A DNA stretch of 64,000 nt from Lunularia cruciata (GCA_948567375.1 OX419755.1:54640291-54704290); one strand, 5' to 3'. Positions 11,687-24,605 are shown, counted from the first letter of the stretch. The notes: generated by a model from the letters alone, not told the origin. Program-made: numbers and translations.

Positions 11687-13335
11687 TTAACCTAAGGGTA
11701 GGCTCTTTGGGTGTTCACTCAACACCTTTGCTGCAAAACATATAGCATATTGATTCTTGTCTTCATCATCTTGCCCTACTGCCCAACCAACAGCTATGGG
11801 ACTAGTATCAACTGTGAGTATTATGAGTTTGTTGTTCTCATAGCTGATCCATCATAGTATAGATGGAGAAGACAACAGTTGTTTCAGCTTCTGCACTGCT
11901 TTTGTGTGTCTCTCCTCCCATCTCAACTTTTGACCTTTTCATAATAAAATGTAGAGAGGATCTGCTATGTGAGCAAAGTGCGGAATCCACACATGATAAA
12001 ACAAACAAGCTCCCAAAATTCTCCTCACTCTGTTGATGAGTTGCATGTGTCCCTCATCCATAAAAGCATCCACCTTGCTTGGATCAGGTTTGCAACCAAA
12101 CCATCCACATAAATGTCCAACAATGACCACCTCTCCAACCCCAAACTTGGATTTAGCACTTTATAAGGTCAAATGAACCTCCTCAAGCCGGAACAAGATT
12201 TGATCACCATCTAAATATAATCACCTTCAAACTCATGGCACCCTCTTTGATCTAAAATTTCATCCTTCTCTTCCTCTATGCACCTTTTTTATGGAATATC
12301 ATCCATAAAAGGCATTGTCTTCTCAAGAATGAACTCCTTAAGAACTTTGTTCATTCCATTCATGATGTGTGCAACAAAATTTGTTGGTCCGTGTGGCAAC
12401 TTGCACATCCTCATCAACCTCAATAGTATCCTTATCGTGGTAATGTCTCTGCTCCTTTCAGCAGGTTGGAATTGGTCATAACCAGAATGTAGATGTCCCA
12501 AAGAATATATGGTTCTACTCACAAAAGCTTCAACAAATTCTCCAACAATTGGCCCTATCCCAATGTTCCTGATTGTCACTCAATTTAGTGGCTATATATC
12601 TTGAATAAACCTCAAAGCTCCATTCTTCTTAGGCACTATAAACCAACAACTAGAATAAGATGCAAAGGACGGTTCTAGGATCTTTGCATCAGTTTTCTCC
12701 TTCAAGAGATCCATAAGTTTTGGCATGTAAGCTCTAGGTACCATAATCAGTCTCAAGTCCCAAGGTGCATATGGAACCATAAAGATGATCATCAAAGCCA
12801 CAACATGTGGATCTATACACCAAATTTTAGAGAGCTCAAAAGAGAAAGCTTTCCCATGCCAACTCAACATCTCTTGAAACCTTTTCTCCTCCGTTGGTAG
12901 AAGAAAATATGATGAACCAACCGTCAACTCCTTGAGTGTAGCTTCTATGAACTTGTGACCTATCTGATTTGGATCCCTTAAGCTCTTTTGTTTTTGAGCA
13001 AGTTGGACATGCTGATCAAAGTCACTTGGAAGAGGTTCAGCTACAAGCCTGACCTTTTTCTCCACATTCTTGTATATGGTTTCCACCCTAACCTTAGAAC
13101 CTAAAAAGGACTCTATTGTTGAATAGAGCTCCCTCAAATGTATTTCTACCACCTGATCCTCATGCTCAAACTCCATCCCCTTGAGATCTCCTAGAGGATC
13201 CTCCAACCTTATCTCCATGTACACCCTTGATATGGTCTCATCCTCATCAATCAATCCCACTCTTTTTAGTTCTTTTTCTTGTTCTTGCACAACTTTTGTG
13301 CAAATTGGCAAGTTGTGTGTACACACTAAACCCAA
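11687..13335 (-). pseudogene. Element G reverse transcriptase
   Basis: Minus-strand frames read from 13335: an N-terminal region ending KKNGALRFIQDI (12592-12650), then YSLGHLHSGYDQFQ, TNFVAHIMNGMNKVLKE and the PFMDDIP catalytic region (12289-12579), and the connection domain text RRILGACLFYHVWIPHFAHIA (11939-12130, last residues trimmed). Several frameshifts and stops separate the blocks. The catalytic pair appears as MDD. Confidence 0.8.
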
Positions 13336-13419
13336 TCTAAGAAAACCTCATCACTCCTATACATAAGGTACTGCTTTGAAGCAAGAGTACCTTCTTTGAG
13401 ATATCACTATATTCTTGTC

Positions 13420-13917
13420 CTATAGTGGTACTTGGAGAAATTCTTTGAACTCCACCATCACTTTAGGTAGAGAACCACTCCTCAAGTAGTCCTGGTTGTG
13501 CTCATGGTTTACAAGTATAGTGAGTAATTGCATTGATTTTGTTCCATCTTGGCTTCTGATTTGAGTGTAGGTAGAATCAACATCAAGGACTTTGGTCTTT
13601 ATCCTTACCGTTGTAATGTATGGTTGTCCAAGGATCATTGGGTATGATGTAGTCTCTTGAACAAAGAAATTTTGTTTAGTATCTACATCCCCAACCTTTA
13701 CCCTCACATCTAGGCAGGCACCATAGAATTCTCCCTTGGTGTTTTTTGCTACCCTGATCACCCAACCATGCTTTGTATCATTTGACCATTTCCCATGCTT
13801 GTAGAGCTCCTTGGAAACAATGTTGATTTTTGACCTATGATCAATAAGAGCAACCATAGGATCTATCATGTTGCCAATCTTGACCATGATTTCAATAGTG
13901 GATCTAGTCCAATGCAC
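13420..13917 (-). pseudogene. Element G aspartic protease
   Basis: A 165-codon minus-strand frame contains MVALIDHRSKINIVS, where the catalytic D-[ST]-G is degraded to DHR, and the later flap-side motif PMILGQPYITTV. Position between gag and RT fits the family. The remainder is readable without frameshift. Confidence 0.75.
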
Positions 13918-15909
13918 TCTAGTATAATGACTAGAGTTCCCACCATCATCATCCTTATCTTCTATAAATTTGACCTTACAATTGTTGCAACATCAAGCTA
14001 ACTCTAACTCTTGTTCTTCTATAATAGTAGTATCAAGAGCTTTTGATAGAGTAACTTCTCTTGTCAATTGTTATTCTCACTTGATGGTGTCTATTATGAC
14101 ATCATGAAACATCTTCTTGGCAATCCCAAAGATCTCTTGAAGAGTAAACTCTACCTTGGTGTTGAGTACTCTCTCTTTTAGTACTCATTTTAGGTCAGTA
14201 GTTGCTTCAATATCCAATTGAAGCTTGTAAAAGAGTGGTTTACCCTTCTCTTTCCACTTTCCATTCACCATTTTTTCAGAATCAGAAAGTAAGGTATCCT
14301 CTATGACCTCCTTCTGTGAAGGTACCACTCCTTGCCTTTGGGGAGCACCCTCTTGCTGGAGTCTATCTCCTCTCAATTGTCTCTTTTGAGATGATCACTC
14401 ATCACCAAGCTCTATGTCATCTCTCCTTCACTTTTCTTTGATGAGATCTTCATGTTGGTTTTGTGCCAAGTAGGCATCAACTGATATGGTATCCACTAGA
14501 TCAGCCCATTGAGTGGCATTCTTGTGTAGCCGCCCTTAATAGTTCTCTTCTTGTGGTTTTCTCCTCCACCATTGTATGTAAAGCATTGCTCCACATGCTT
14601 CCCAAATCTACATGTTTCAAAAATGATTCCTATCCATCTCCTACTACCTAGGAGATGGATAGGAATTCTACTCCATAAGTAGCAGCTTCAATTGACATGG
14701 TAGCTTGTAGTGATAAGAAATCCTCCAACAACTTCCGCATTCTTCCTTTCCCAAAATTAGTTTTTAGGATTTCTCTTGTGTAGTTCAATACAATTTTCCA
14801 ATCTTTCCAAAAAACTACTCCTTGCTGAATAGTATCATCAAAATCACCACACTCCTTCCTGGTGTGTTTAGTTTTATCACACCAAATGCACCTTTGTGCA
14901 TAGCTTTACTTTGTCACCATTTTGGTTTTAAAACCAATTCCTTTCTCCTCTAACCTTGCTAATTTGATTTGCAAATCTCTCATCTCTTTCACCAAATTAT
15001 TGATGGTAGTTATTTATAATGGAGTGGTGAAAAATGGGTTAGGAATAATTGGTGCTATGGCAATAGGTATCACTTTTTGTCTTAGAGCCCTTGCAACCAC
15101 CGATGGTATTGTATCTGATGTTACCAACCCTTTTCTCCTACTCCTACCCTTACTTTTCCACCACTTTTCTTGCTTGGCAAGAATACTCATGGCTTCCAAG
15201 ATCTTCTTCCAATCTGATTTCAATCCACTATCCTCAGACCCATCCTCTAGCAAGACTCCTAGCTCCCTTTACAGCTTGTTTTTTTCTGATTGAAGAAACA
15301 ACTCCACCTTGTCACTCTCAAGCATGAGCTTCTCTATTCAAGACAATTGTGAATATTATCTCTCAAACTCCTAAAATAGCTTAATTTCACTCCGCCCCTT
15401 TGGCAACTTTGTTCACCCGCTCCATGAATTACTTCTTGGTTACCATATCTGCATCTTCCAAGCAGTACTCTTTCAGATGAATAGAAAATCTCTCCAAACT
15501 ATCTCCATGAGCTTGAATGATCTCCTTCATGTGTACATGGAGCTCTAAGATAACCGCAAGCTCAAATGTGTGTATCATCTCACATTTAGGGACCTTGTTG
15601 AGCTCCATCTTCCTTGAGTAGTACTTTAGGTACTTGGAGATGTTACTCCCATCAAACTGATCAAATGCAAACTGATTGCAAGGCTTTAGTAGCCAATGCC
15701 TCCTTATGTTTCACAATTTGATGTTGTTGCATATAAAGTGAAAATTCTTGGAACATTGCATTATAATTGGATCAATCTATAATGAGTGTGCATTTTTAGA
15801 GCCACTAGCACCCAAATTTCCTATGATCTTGTCTGATCTCTTGTCCATGTCCACCAACAACCTTCTTTCTTACTCTCCACCCTAGAAGTTTCACGTTGAG
15901 TTCACCAAC
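13918..15909 (-). pseudogene. Element G gag
   Basis: The minus strand encodes a gag-like protein, best seen at 15400-15620: MELNKVPKCEMIHTFELA and HGDSLERFSIHLKEYC, followed by broken frames to 14185. No zinc knuckle was identified. The region ends against the 5' LTR at 15910. Immediately after the LTR on the minus strand is GTTGGTGAACTCAACG, the position of a primer-binding site, but I could not assign its tRNA. Confidence 0.65.
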
Positions 15910-18130
15910 TGTCATACTTTGCTTCTCTCTCTTTGGGAACACACAAGGTGCCTAGCTGTGGAATCTATAGATCATAGGTTGTAGATAAACCTAACCCTAC
16001 TAGTTTGAGCATGTGTAGATCCCAACCAGTAGAATCCTTCACTCTAGGTTTTGGTATTCTTACTATTGGGTAGGATAGTAATGGGCAACCTAACCTATCA
16101 TCATAACATGCACTCTTGATTTACTAAACATCACTTCCAACATTACCAAAGAGAAATACACATCACTCATAGAAGGAAAGAACCTAAGGGTAATGCCCAC
16201 ACACCAACCCAAACCAATTGGACATACCAATAGGCATGCAAGCACGGAGAGGATCCAATCACAAGAATTCAACAACTCTCTATGTCTTTTTGTTGGATTT
16301 GAGCTTCAGAACCTTCTTGCTCTATCAGCAAGCTAATTTGAACCTGATTCCAAGCTTCCTCCAATATATACTTCAGCCTTCAATCAATTTGTACTCCAAG
16401 TGGGGTAATCTTATGTATTTTTTATGAGGAAAATTTTATGTAACTTAGATGTGTATAACTTTCTTTATGTGACTTGGATTCCAATGTTCTAAGATTCAAT
16501 GGAAAGCCTATAAAATAAAATTTCAAATGATATAAGAAAACCACAATCTGATGACTACAGCTCCCCTAACAAGCTCTCAAACTTAGGTAGTTTTTTTTGT
16601 AAATTTCACCCTAATTTTGAAATTCCTAATTTAGGGTTTGCTCCTAGTTCTTGGGAAATTCTCTAGATTTCTTGATCAGAGGAACAATTAATCCTCAAAA
16701 AAACTCCATAAATCTAAAATCCTCAATCATAGACATACAAATAAGAGAATCAACACTCAATCATGATAGAAGATAGAAATGCTCTACCAAGCTTACAACA
16801 ATATTTTTAGTAGAGTTTCTTGCATTAGCTCTCACTCTCTATGGACCCAAAGTCAACCAAAATTTTCATAGTAGCTGGTTGTGCCCTTGTCTAACCCTTT
16901 GCAAAGTTGAATACCCTTGTCCAACCCCAAACCCTAGATATGGATCAATTCTTGGGTTGGGCTAACTTGTGAGCTCTATAGACCCAAATATGCTTGATCC
17001 AAGACCCAGAATTGTCTTTTTGATAAATCCACATGAAACTTTTACAAAGGTACAAACCTTAACTGCCAACAATATTGGAAATTTTCACAAGGTGATTTGA
17101 GCCTCAACTTCAAGAGTGACCAAATTTTCAAACCTAATTAACATCTCATCTCCAACACCTCCCTTTCCAGAGCTCCAACTTCAATTGGCTAGATCTGATT
17201 TGATATTGATCAAAATATAAAATTTCTTGAGCTCAAAAGTAGAAGTACTTTGTCTTATCTTCAAACCATTTAATAGATCATGAAAATGTCTCAAAAAGCT
17301 CTCCAAATGATCTATTTTGTGCACTTAGATATAAATTATACCCCCTTGATGCAATCAATCATATCTCCCATAGAATTAACTCAAATAATTAAATTATACC
17401 ATGTAAATTATAGCCTATCAGCTTATCTCTCCAACCATGGTTTTGTCTCCTTGAATGCGTTCCAGAAACTCATTTGATAGTCCAAAACTCCTCGACTTCT
17501 CCCCTTGGAACCCAGTCTTATGCAATTTTGTCATTTAGCCTCTTCACTTTTTGACAAGTGGACCCCACAACTCCACCTTGAAGCTCATGATCACATTCTC
17601 CATTTACAAGAGCACATAGATTGTCAAGTCCCAAACTTGCTCGTAAGTAAGTACCAAAAGGACAAAAGGATCTGGGTATTCCATCATAGACTCTATGAAG
17701 ATCACCCCAAAACGTGACACCATCCAGTCTTGTAAGGCATCATGGTGTAGGATCTAAAGCTTGGTGATAAAAGGATTTTGGAGTGGCAGATTGGGAGCAT
17801 GGGACATCTCCTATTCAATTGCTCCCTTTGCCGCTCGACCTCTACGCTTTGCTACAACTCTCACTCTCAATGTCCTCTTCTCGCTTGAGACTCCTCCAAC
17901 TAAAACACACCTCCTCTCAACTCTCCACCACCTATATACATAAGAGCACTCAAAGAAGACAAGAACCTAATCCATATGGCCAATCATATATATGTACATA
18001 GATTGCTCACATGGCAATAGCTCAACCGTGGGACTTGTCATACAACCTACTCCATATTTATGGAGATAAACCACACACATAAACCAATCCAATTTAACTT
18101 TTCATGAGCTACACAAACCACAACATGACA
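15910..18130 (-). repeat. 5' LTR of element G
   Basis: 2221 bp with TGTCAT...ATGACA inverted termini, matching 4058-6125. It includes about 900 bp (16437-17340) missing from the other copy. It preserves the uninterrupted TATAT target of the solo LTR found at 4520. Confidence 0.8.
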
Positions 18131-18135
18131 ACAAT

Positions 18136-18829
18136 AATCTCCACAAAATTGCCTATTTGTGTAGTTGCCATGCAAATCATTTTTGGCTGGCATCACTACA
18201 AATAATGCATACTCTCTATATAAAATCTCCACCAAACTAGCCTCAAAATGTCTCTACTCTAGCTTTGAATGAATGCTCTCTCCTTATCACTATATCAATA
18301 GGGATGTTGAAAAATTTGTGTATTGCTAGTTAGCTCAATCCAAATATTCAGTCCTTTCAAAGCATTCAAATCCTTCATATTGAAGGCAAAATAAGTTGTG
18401 TAACTCCTCAAGAACCTCCAAACTCTCCATCTTTCCTCTTCTATAAGCTTAGGTCCCAGATCTAGCTCACAAGTATCCTTTGTAATTGATGGAGTGGTAG
18501 ACGTATTGACTGGTTCCTACACAGGGCCCTTAGGAGTAATAGTGTCATGCTCCTAGCCACTAGAGGTCCCAACTTCCTTATGAAAAACTCCCTCTACTCT
18601 GGTTGCAAGCTCCATATGTCTAGTTGTATCCCAAGTAGACCATGCTATTAGACCAAGGGTGTAATCCAAGTAGACTATGCTCACCTGGATGGACTCCAAG
18701 TAAACCACTCTCCCTAGTAGCCATTGGTTATGTCCCAAGAATACCCTATTCATTTTGTTCATCACCCTCAACATGGACTTGAAATGTCTGGATAGGCACA
18801 AAGCTCACAAGTGTCCAAGTAGTGATGCC
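18136..18829 (-). pseudogene. M1 linker between methyltransferase and reverse transcriptase
   Basis: Matches M2 45540-46250. It contains the start of the RT region and a linker with repeated LGHNQWLLGR-type text. Cut at 18131-18135 by element G; the RT continues left of 4053. Confidence 0.6.
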
Positions 18830-19935
18830 TATCAAGCGCATCCTATGCTGTTATGCCAAGCCAAGGCTCACAATCCAAGTCAAATAGTCTAGGTTCATAG
18901 CTTGACCTAACACTTGACACCTAGATGCCTTTGACACTATTGGAACAACAATAACATTGGTGCAAAAACCCATTGCTTGCTCTCTCTCATTGGCATTGGG
19001 CTCCACCAACTATTATAATCGTGAGTCCCAAACACGTCCAAGACCTCCCTCTCAAAAAGCATGGGCGCTTGGGAGACTCAAAAGTGTGGGTAAAGTAGCT
19101 CAAGGTTGTCCAACTAGATTCACCATTGCCATAGGTGACCTATCAACCACTACCAGCATCTAAGACTGACATCCAACATCCAAGATGTCATTAACAATGA
19201 GGTGGTCTAGTTGTTGAATTCCATCATAAGCACCCTATAGAACCTCTTTGAATAAGAGGTTTTTCCACCAGAGATGAATACACTGAACCCATGATCCTAC
19301 TTTGACTGCATCCGATAACACAGTAGGTCCCATCCAAGAATGGACCTAATGTGTACTTGTCACCACATGGGTGCAAGAATCACCCATCAAAAGGATATTC
19401 TCCAAAATGTAAGTTGGAGAAATGGACAATTGAACCTAGAGATGTTGTAGTATATGTAACACACCAGAATAGGGGATCTTGACGACCCAAATATTGGCCA
19501 ACACGTGTATGTCCCTAACATGGCCATCAAAAATCATCCAAAACACATCAAAATAGGGATCCTAACAACCTAAATGTCGGCCAACATGTGTATGTCCCTA
19601 ACATGGCTATCCAAAAATAAGCAAATGAATGGGACCATGTCTCTCCAAATCTTACACCACCAACAAGGAAATGTCTAATGGTAGGGTCTTCTTGTAATCC
19701 TTGACTGTTGACATCAGTAATAACTCATGATATTGATAGGCCAAGTGTGCCATATGATATAGAGAGACTCACCTAGCAATCTCATCTCTCTCCACATACA
19801 AATACCTCTTTACCTATATACCCGTCTATAGTACCATAGCTAGTCTAGTGTTAATCCCACCAAATAACTCCAATAGACATACTTCCTCTATTGGATACTG
19901 CCAAGCAATGAGTGTGGTATCCAAAGGGTCAAGGT
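18830..19935 (-). pseudogene. M1 cytosine-C5 DNA methyltransferase domain
   Basis: The minus strand reads in order: LELFGGINTRLAMVL (motif I, SAM binding, about 19854-19874 inward), RYLYVERDEIAR (motif II), LIFG-stop-PC-stop-G (motif IV, catalytic Cys codon 19601-19603), YILENILLMGD (motif VI, ENV degraded to ENI), a LWWKNLL block (motif VIII region) and EPNANEREQAMGF then VLGQAMNLDYLTW (C-terminal block). The LLENVxxMG and (H)xxxLWWxNLL context resembles DNMT3/DRM more than DNMT1. An 84-bp tandem duplication (19468-19635) doubles motif IV in this copy. It sits between protease and RT. Several stops; inactive. Confidence 0.82.
19468..19635 (-). repeat. 84-bp tandem duplication across motif IV of the M1 methyltransferase
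   Basis: Units 19468-19551 and about 19552-19635 share the segment GGCCAACA(C/T)GTGTATGTCC and its flanks, with a handful of differences. M2 and M3 have a single unit. Confidence 0.7.
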
Positions 19936-20950
19936 AATCAACTCTAGAAGCTCATCCTCACATTGGTCTCCTGGTGGTACAAAGGCTCCACTCCAAGACT
20001 GTTGTACCAATTAATCTGCATGTTGCTATAATGCCTCCCTTGAACTCCACAATGGAACATCCAAGGTTGATGGAACAATCCCACTTGTACTCCAAATCCA
20101 AGTGGTGTCCTTTAATATTGGAGTATCCTTTGCATGGGTGTTCCCCTCCAATAAGTCACCAGGCCAAGTAGCAAAACCACCAAATGCTAAAACTCATGGT
20201 CTCGGACTATAGTGAGCCAAAACTACCACTATTGAAGTGTACTAGTAGGTGATATACTTGTAGCTCACCTGACTGCCAACCTGGTCTATAGGAGGTTTTC
20301 TCCTCCCAATAGTCAATATTGAAAGCCATGGAATATAATACTATTCCACCAACTAACACATCATATGACTCAACTATTGTTGCAATGGCCTGAGCTCTCA
20401 CTATAGAGCATATTAGTCAAATGATTGGGTGGAATCTGGTCAGTGAGCTCTCCACATGTGATGTAATATGTAGAACCATCCTCTAGAGATGCTTGGATCT
20501 GAAATAGACACTCTTCACATTGGTCTTCCATAACTCTAGACCGACAATTAGAACCTTCCCCAATATAAGAGGTTGTGCACCAAAGTCAAGTAAGACCTTC
20601 TATGGTGTATAGACTTCCCTAAAGGTCCCATCAAACAAAAAATCCCCCTCTAGTTATCCAATAGGACAACTCCAAGTGTAAACTATGCTCGCTCAAAGGC
20701 CGGTCTAGTTGGTAACTCCTCCAATCTAGCCATTATTGCCTACCATAAACCATTGGTCATTGAGTGGATCCCATGCTCCTCAACCAAGTCAACTCCACTA
20801 TCAACTACCTCTACTTTAGAAGTAGAAACCACAACATCCCTACTCTCACAAAGTATGGTAGCCAATTGGAATATTGAAGTCGGGTCAACTCCTAATTTAC
20901 TTATGTCATTGGCTAAGAATGATGAAAGCACATAATCAACTTAGTCACCC
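19936..20950 (-). pseudogene. M1 aspartic protease region
   Basis: Corresponds to M3 62465-63250. The minus strand encodes text such as ESYDVLVGGIVLYSMAFNID and WEEKTSYRPGWQ after the protease core. The core (near 20570-20640) aligns with the LLDFGAQPLML site of M3 but is decayed. Confidence 0.65.
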
Positions 20951-22820
20951 CCCAACATCAAGCTAGACTCAATTGGTGTATTTGTAGGTAGTTGACTAGT
21001 AGGTAGTCCATCAACACCCAATCACCACCTACCACACATACACTAAGAGCCATGGATGTTGTTTGTAGTGCCTTAGAGAGTGTAAAAGATTGGACAAGTC
21101 TGACCTATCTACCAGCCTCTCCTCTCCATGGATCCAATTCTATTGAGGCTTGTGAGTTGGCTTGTCTCTAACTCAAGATGAACCACTGATGGCTATTATG
21201 GTAGCACACCATGAACTAAGAAGGCAAGGAATCCTAACTCCATCATACTCCTCCAAGGCTAACACTCCAAGACTCAAGACATTGCTCACTAGAGAACTCA
21301 ATGAGAGAGATAGTTGCAAATGAAAGGATGATAAGTACCTCCTTACCCTAGTTTGTATACTTATGAAATAGTTAAGCACCAAAGTTACGAATTATTGGAG
21401 TAACTCAGGTAAAAATCAAGTAGAGTCAAAAAGCTAAAGGAATATCCATACTCATGGGAATATTTGCCTAAGCATGTGGTCTTATCTTGACACAACCACT
21501 AAGTCAAGGGTTCCTTCACATGGGTTATCCTTGGACTATAGAAGAACCTAAAACAAAAAGGCTTGTGGGTCCAAGAGTCCTCAACACTTTCCTCAAAGCC
21601 AAAAACCTAGGAATAATACCAAGTCAACATACTAGAATCCAAAATAGTTGTGCTCATATTTTCTACTTTCTCTAAAGTAAGGTCTTCTTTATCTTAGCTA
21701 TGACTAACTTTAGCTAATCATGACTAATGTAGAACCATCATTTATCTCTTTATAAATAATATCTCTCAAGTTCTTACAATACCAAACTAAATATCACAAT
21801 AGCACATACATGCACAAATGGGTGTTATAGCTCCTCTAGGCTTTGGAGCACATATTGCACTCCTAGTCACTACAGCAAATGCCTCTACCTTTGTTACTCC
21901 ACACATGAAGTCCAAGATGTCTCTATTATCTACATATGAGGTGGAAGCCTAAACACCCAAATTTGATCTCCTTTGAGCTATGGCCATGCTAGCCTATCTC
22001 TACTCCAACTGCTCAGTCCAAGTTAACATGGCTATATTAAAAGTAAGTGTAGGTATTGCACTCCTACTAGGTGTAAATCCTATACCACCTTGTCCTCCAT
22101 GACCTAGAGCTCCTCTGTCACCTACCAAAGCAACCTTCCCACTTCGGAACTCTAGGTGTAGGTCAAAGCTTCAATCACTAGTGTGACCAAATTTGTGGCA
22201 ATGGTCACATTGACTTTATGCCGACTGAGATGCACTAGGGGTATCATGTCTGCTGCCCTAAGTGCACTATCTCTTGTTGTGAGGTCCACCACAAGTCCAA
22301 CAAGCAACACCACCACTCATTGGTTACTGTTGACCCAAAAATGAAGGTAAGAATCTAGCTACACTAGGCCTTCTGCTCGCTCCATAAGATCTAGGCTGTC
22401 CTTGTCCTTGGAAACAAACATGGCATGGTGCACTCTGCTGCACTCTGGAAGAAGTAACAAGTATGGATGAGGTCTCCATACCAAATCCATATGTCACCAC
22501 TCTCTCCTCTACCATGGTAAGCTCAATACAGTCAGCCAAACCAAAGATGACTACCAAAGTAAGTAAGTAGCATGTAACAACATAGCATCATGATCTCTAC
22601 ATTGCAACTCTTTGTCCAATATCCCATACCAAAATTGGACTGCTTGGGCTTCTATACCTCCTTGAGTAAAACTGATCAACCGTCTCGTGTGCGTGTATGC
22701 CTCATGTAGGCTCTCTCTAGCCTTCCATTGGAACTCCTACAAGCTCCTTAGCTTGTCAATCTGCACTCCCTAGTAGTTTAGCCTCAAACACTAGAAGAAA
22801 TCCACCATGGGGTTAAACCC
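20951..22820 (-). pseudogene. M1 gag C-terminal part with zinc knuckle
   Basis: Minus-strand text FGLADCIELTMVEERVVT at 22480-22557 aligns with M3 61570-61640. Near 22170-22215 it reads CDHCHKFGHTSD-stop, a CCHC knuckle whose last Cys is lost. The intact knuckle is in M3. Interrupted by a solo LTR-2 (21151-21829) and bounded by the Tigger insertion. Confidence 0.65.
21151..21829 (-). repeat. Solo LTR, family LTR-2, in M1
   Basis: 679 bp, TGTGAGTTGG at the left edge and GGGTGTTATA at the right (reverse sense: TATAACACCC...AACTCACA). M2 has the uninterrupted site near 48482 (GATGCTCCTC). The flanks share GCT, so a target duplication exists but is degraded. Related copies are at 25102 and 56036. 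Confidence 0.75.
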
Positions 22821-22834
22821 TAGTACAGTAATTT

Positions 22835-22885
22835 CCCAGTTAAGTACGCATCCCAGTTAAGTACGCATCCCGGTTAAGTCCGCAT
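22835..22885. repeat. Three tandem 17-bp subterminal repeats of the Tigger element
   Basis: CCCAGTTAAGTACGCAT twice (22835-22851, 22852-22868) and CCCGGTTAAGTCCGCAT (22869-22885). The other end has single inverted versions (near 24655-24702). Such repeats may bind the transposase; that is inference. Confidence 0.85.
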
Positions 22886-23014
22886 CTTCTGATAGACAAT
22901 TTAAGGTTCAATATTTCTCAATTGAACGTATCATGAATTTTCATGTGGTGCAAGTTTTGAAGTTTCTTGTGTTTGGCTTTGACGGCAACCTTGCGGACCT
23001 TGCTCTAGAATATT

Positions 23015-24605
23015 TCAAATAATTTTTAGATCTTCAAAAGTTCCCTCCACTTCCATTTGAACTTCAGTGCAGAGCAGCTGGTCCTCAATATCAAGAACTT
23101 GTTTATAAAGAGATTCAAAACCCTGAAATATGGTTCCAATCTCTAAATTGGCATTCAGCTCTTGAGGATCAGGATTGTCTGTATCATTCACCGCAGTGTC
23201 AACAATCTTCATTGGCTCTAACAGCTCTTCAACATCTTCCAACACTGCTGTTACATATTCTTCATTGTTCTCATCATCAATATGAACAAAGTCTTCCAGT
23301 TCCGATGGATTGATAGAGAATGTTTGAATGGCGTGTGCCAAATTGCTAAATATGTTCTGAAGTTTGTCAATAGCTTCCAATTCTGGCTCTAGTTGCATTA
23401 GCTTTGCCTTACTAAAAGCATTTTTGATTGAGCTGGAAGAGACAAAATCCCATGCTTCTTTCACATAACTTGCAGCATTAAGCATGTGTGTTGTTTTCCG
23501 TAGGAGACCCCTGCAGCACCTCGTTGCAATCTTCCACCCAAATCTTTCTTTTGCTGCTTTGCCTCCTCATCAAGTTCATAAAAATCAAGGACATCCTTGA
23601 GGTACAAATATTTGCATCACTTTTTCAGGGCTACAATGATGCGCATATGGCAAGGCTGTTTCTAGCTTGTACAATTTGGTGGGAAGAAAATGACCCAAAT
23701 ATTATCACGCTCAAAGGCATTAAAGTGTCATGGGCGATCCATCAACAAAAGAATGCGGCGTCCAGTTCTTTTTTTGACTTCTGGAACAAAGACTTCATTG
23801 AACCATTTCCAACAGGTTTCCACGTCCATCCAAGCCTTCACTTGATTGAAATAAGGAATTGGCCATTGTCTGTCCTTGATACAAGCTGGCTCCTTTGGTT
23901 TCCCGACTAGCGCGCATGGAATTTTATGCGTTCTTGTTGCGTTAGCACAGACTATCAAAGAAACTCGATCCTTGACTTTCTTTTTGCCTCTTATAGTTGA
24001 GATATCTTTGTTTGGCATAAGGAGGCTACATTGCGGTAGCAACCAAAAGAACAAACCGGTCTCGTCCATATTGTAAACATTTTCACGGTCGTATTGCACA
24101 ATGATCGCATAAAGACTTTCTAAAGCTGCTAATAACTTTGGATCTCTTTTGTCAACTTCTGCTCCTTGTCCATAAAGGAGCATCTTCTATGAATCACGCC
24201 GTGCTCTAAATTGACTAAGCCATTGCCATGATGCCTTAAAGTGTGATTCCAAAATTGATAAAGTAGAAGCAATGCTTTTTGCTTTGGCAATGGCAAGAGA
24301 TGGTGGTACGGGAAGTTTGGCTTGGCGCATGTTGTCAATCCAGATGTAAAGCATATTTTCAAGCTCTGTAAATCGTCCCAGTGAAGCATGGAAGGTCTTC
24401 TCCTTAGCTTCTTCAGACATCAAAGCCTATCTCTCCAAAATCAAATCACAATTTCTCCACACCTTTTGGATGGCACCTTTGCTGACATCGTACTCCCAAG
24501 CTAAAGCCCGTTTACTAGGAGGATTCATTTTGCTCAACTTAGAAATGATTTCATAGCGTTGGGACTCATTAAGACACTTGCTTTTTGGTTACCTTGTCAT
24601 TCTCT
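23015..24605 (-). pseudogene. Tigger transposase (CENP-B/jerky-like)
   Basis: Read on the minus strand: N-terminal HTH remnants from about 24600, the CENP-B HTH segment (24187-24423, with IAKAKSIASTL and SWQWLSQFRAR), then DDE catalytic blocks: NMDETGLFFW (first Asp), LLLMDRP-stop-HF (second Asp) and the QPC block near 23640-23660, where the third acid is His (QPCHM). The C-terminal part is 23015-23485. Two or more stops and a changed third catalytic residue mean it cannot be active. Confidence 0.85.

Larger units (their letters stand above)
4058..18130 (-). mobile_element. Element G: 14-kb Ty3/gypsy retrotransposon inserted in M1
   Basis: Bounded by long LTRs (4058-6125 and 15910-18130) and flanked by the 5-bp duplication ACAAT (4053-4057 and 18131-18135). 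M2 has the empty site (ACGGT in the sequence near 45537). On the minus strand it encodes gag, protease, RT, RNase H and integrase, all with stops. Later insertions sit inside it: a solo LTR-1 at 4520-5266 in its 3' LTR and element K at 7559-11341 between RNase H and integrase. Without those it is about 9.5 kb. Confidence 0.85.

Noticed and set aside
21487..21675. A 62-codon frame conserved in all LTR-2 copies (also 25256-25444, 56188-56376)
   Set aside because: It lies antisense in the LTR; similarity is explained by LTR relatedness, and there is no domain.
22835..22885. Possible CRISPR-like or satellite array
   Set aside because: Three direct 17-bp units without spacers inside a DNA transposon end; eukaryotic context.
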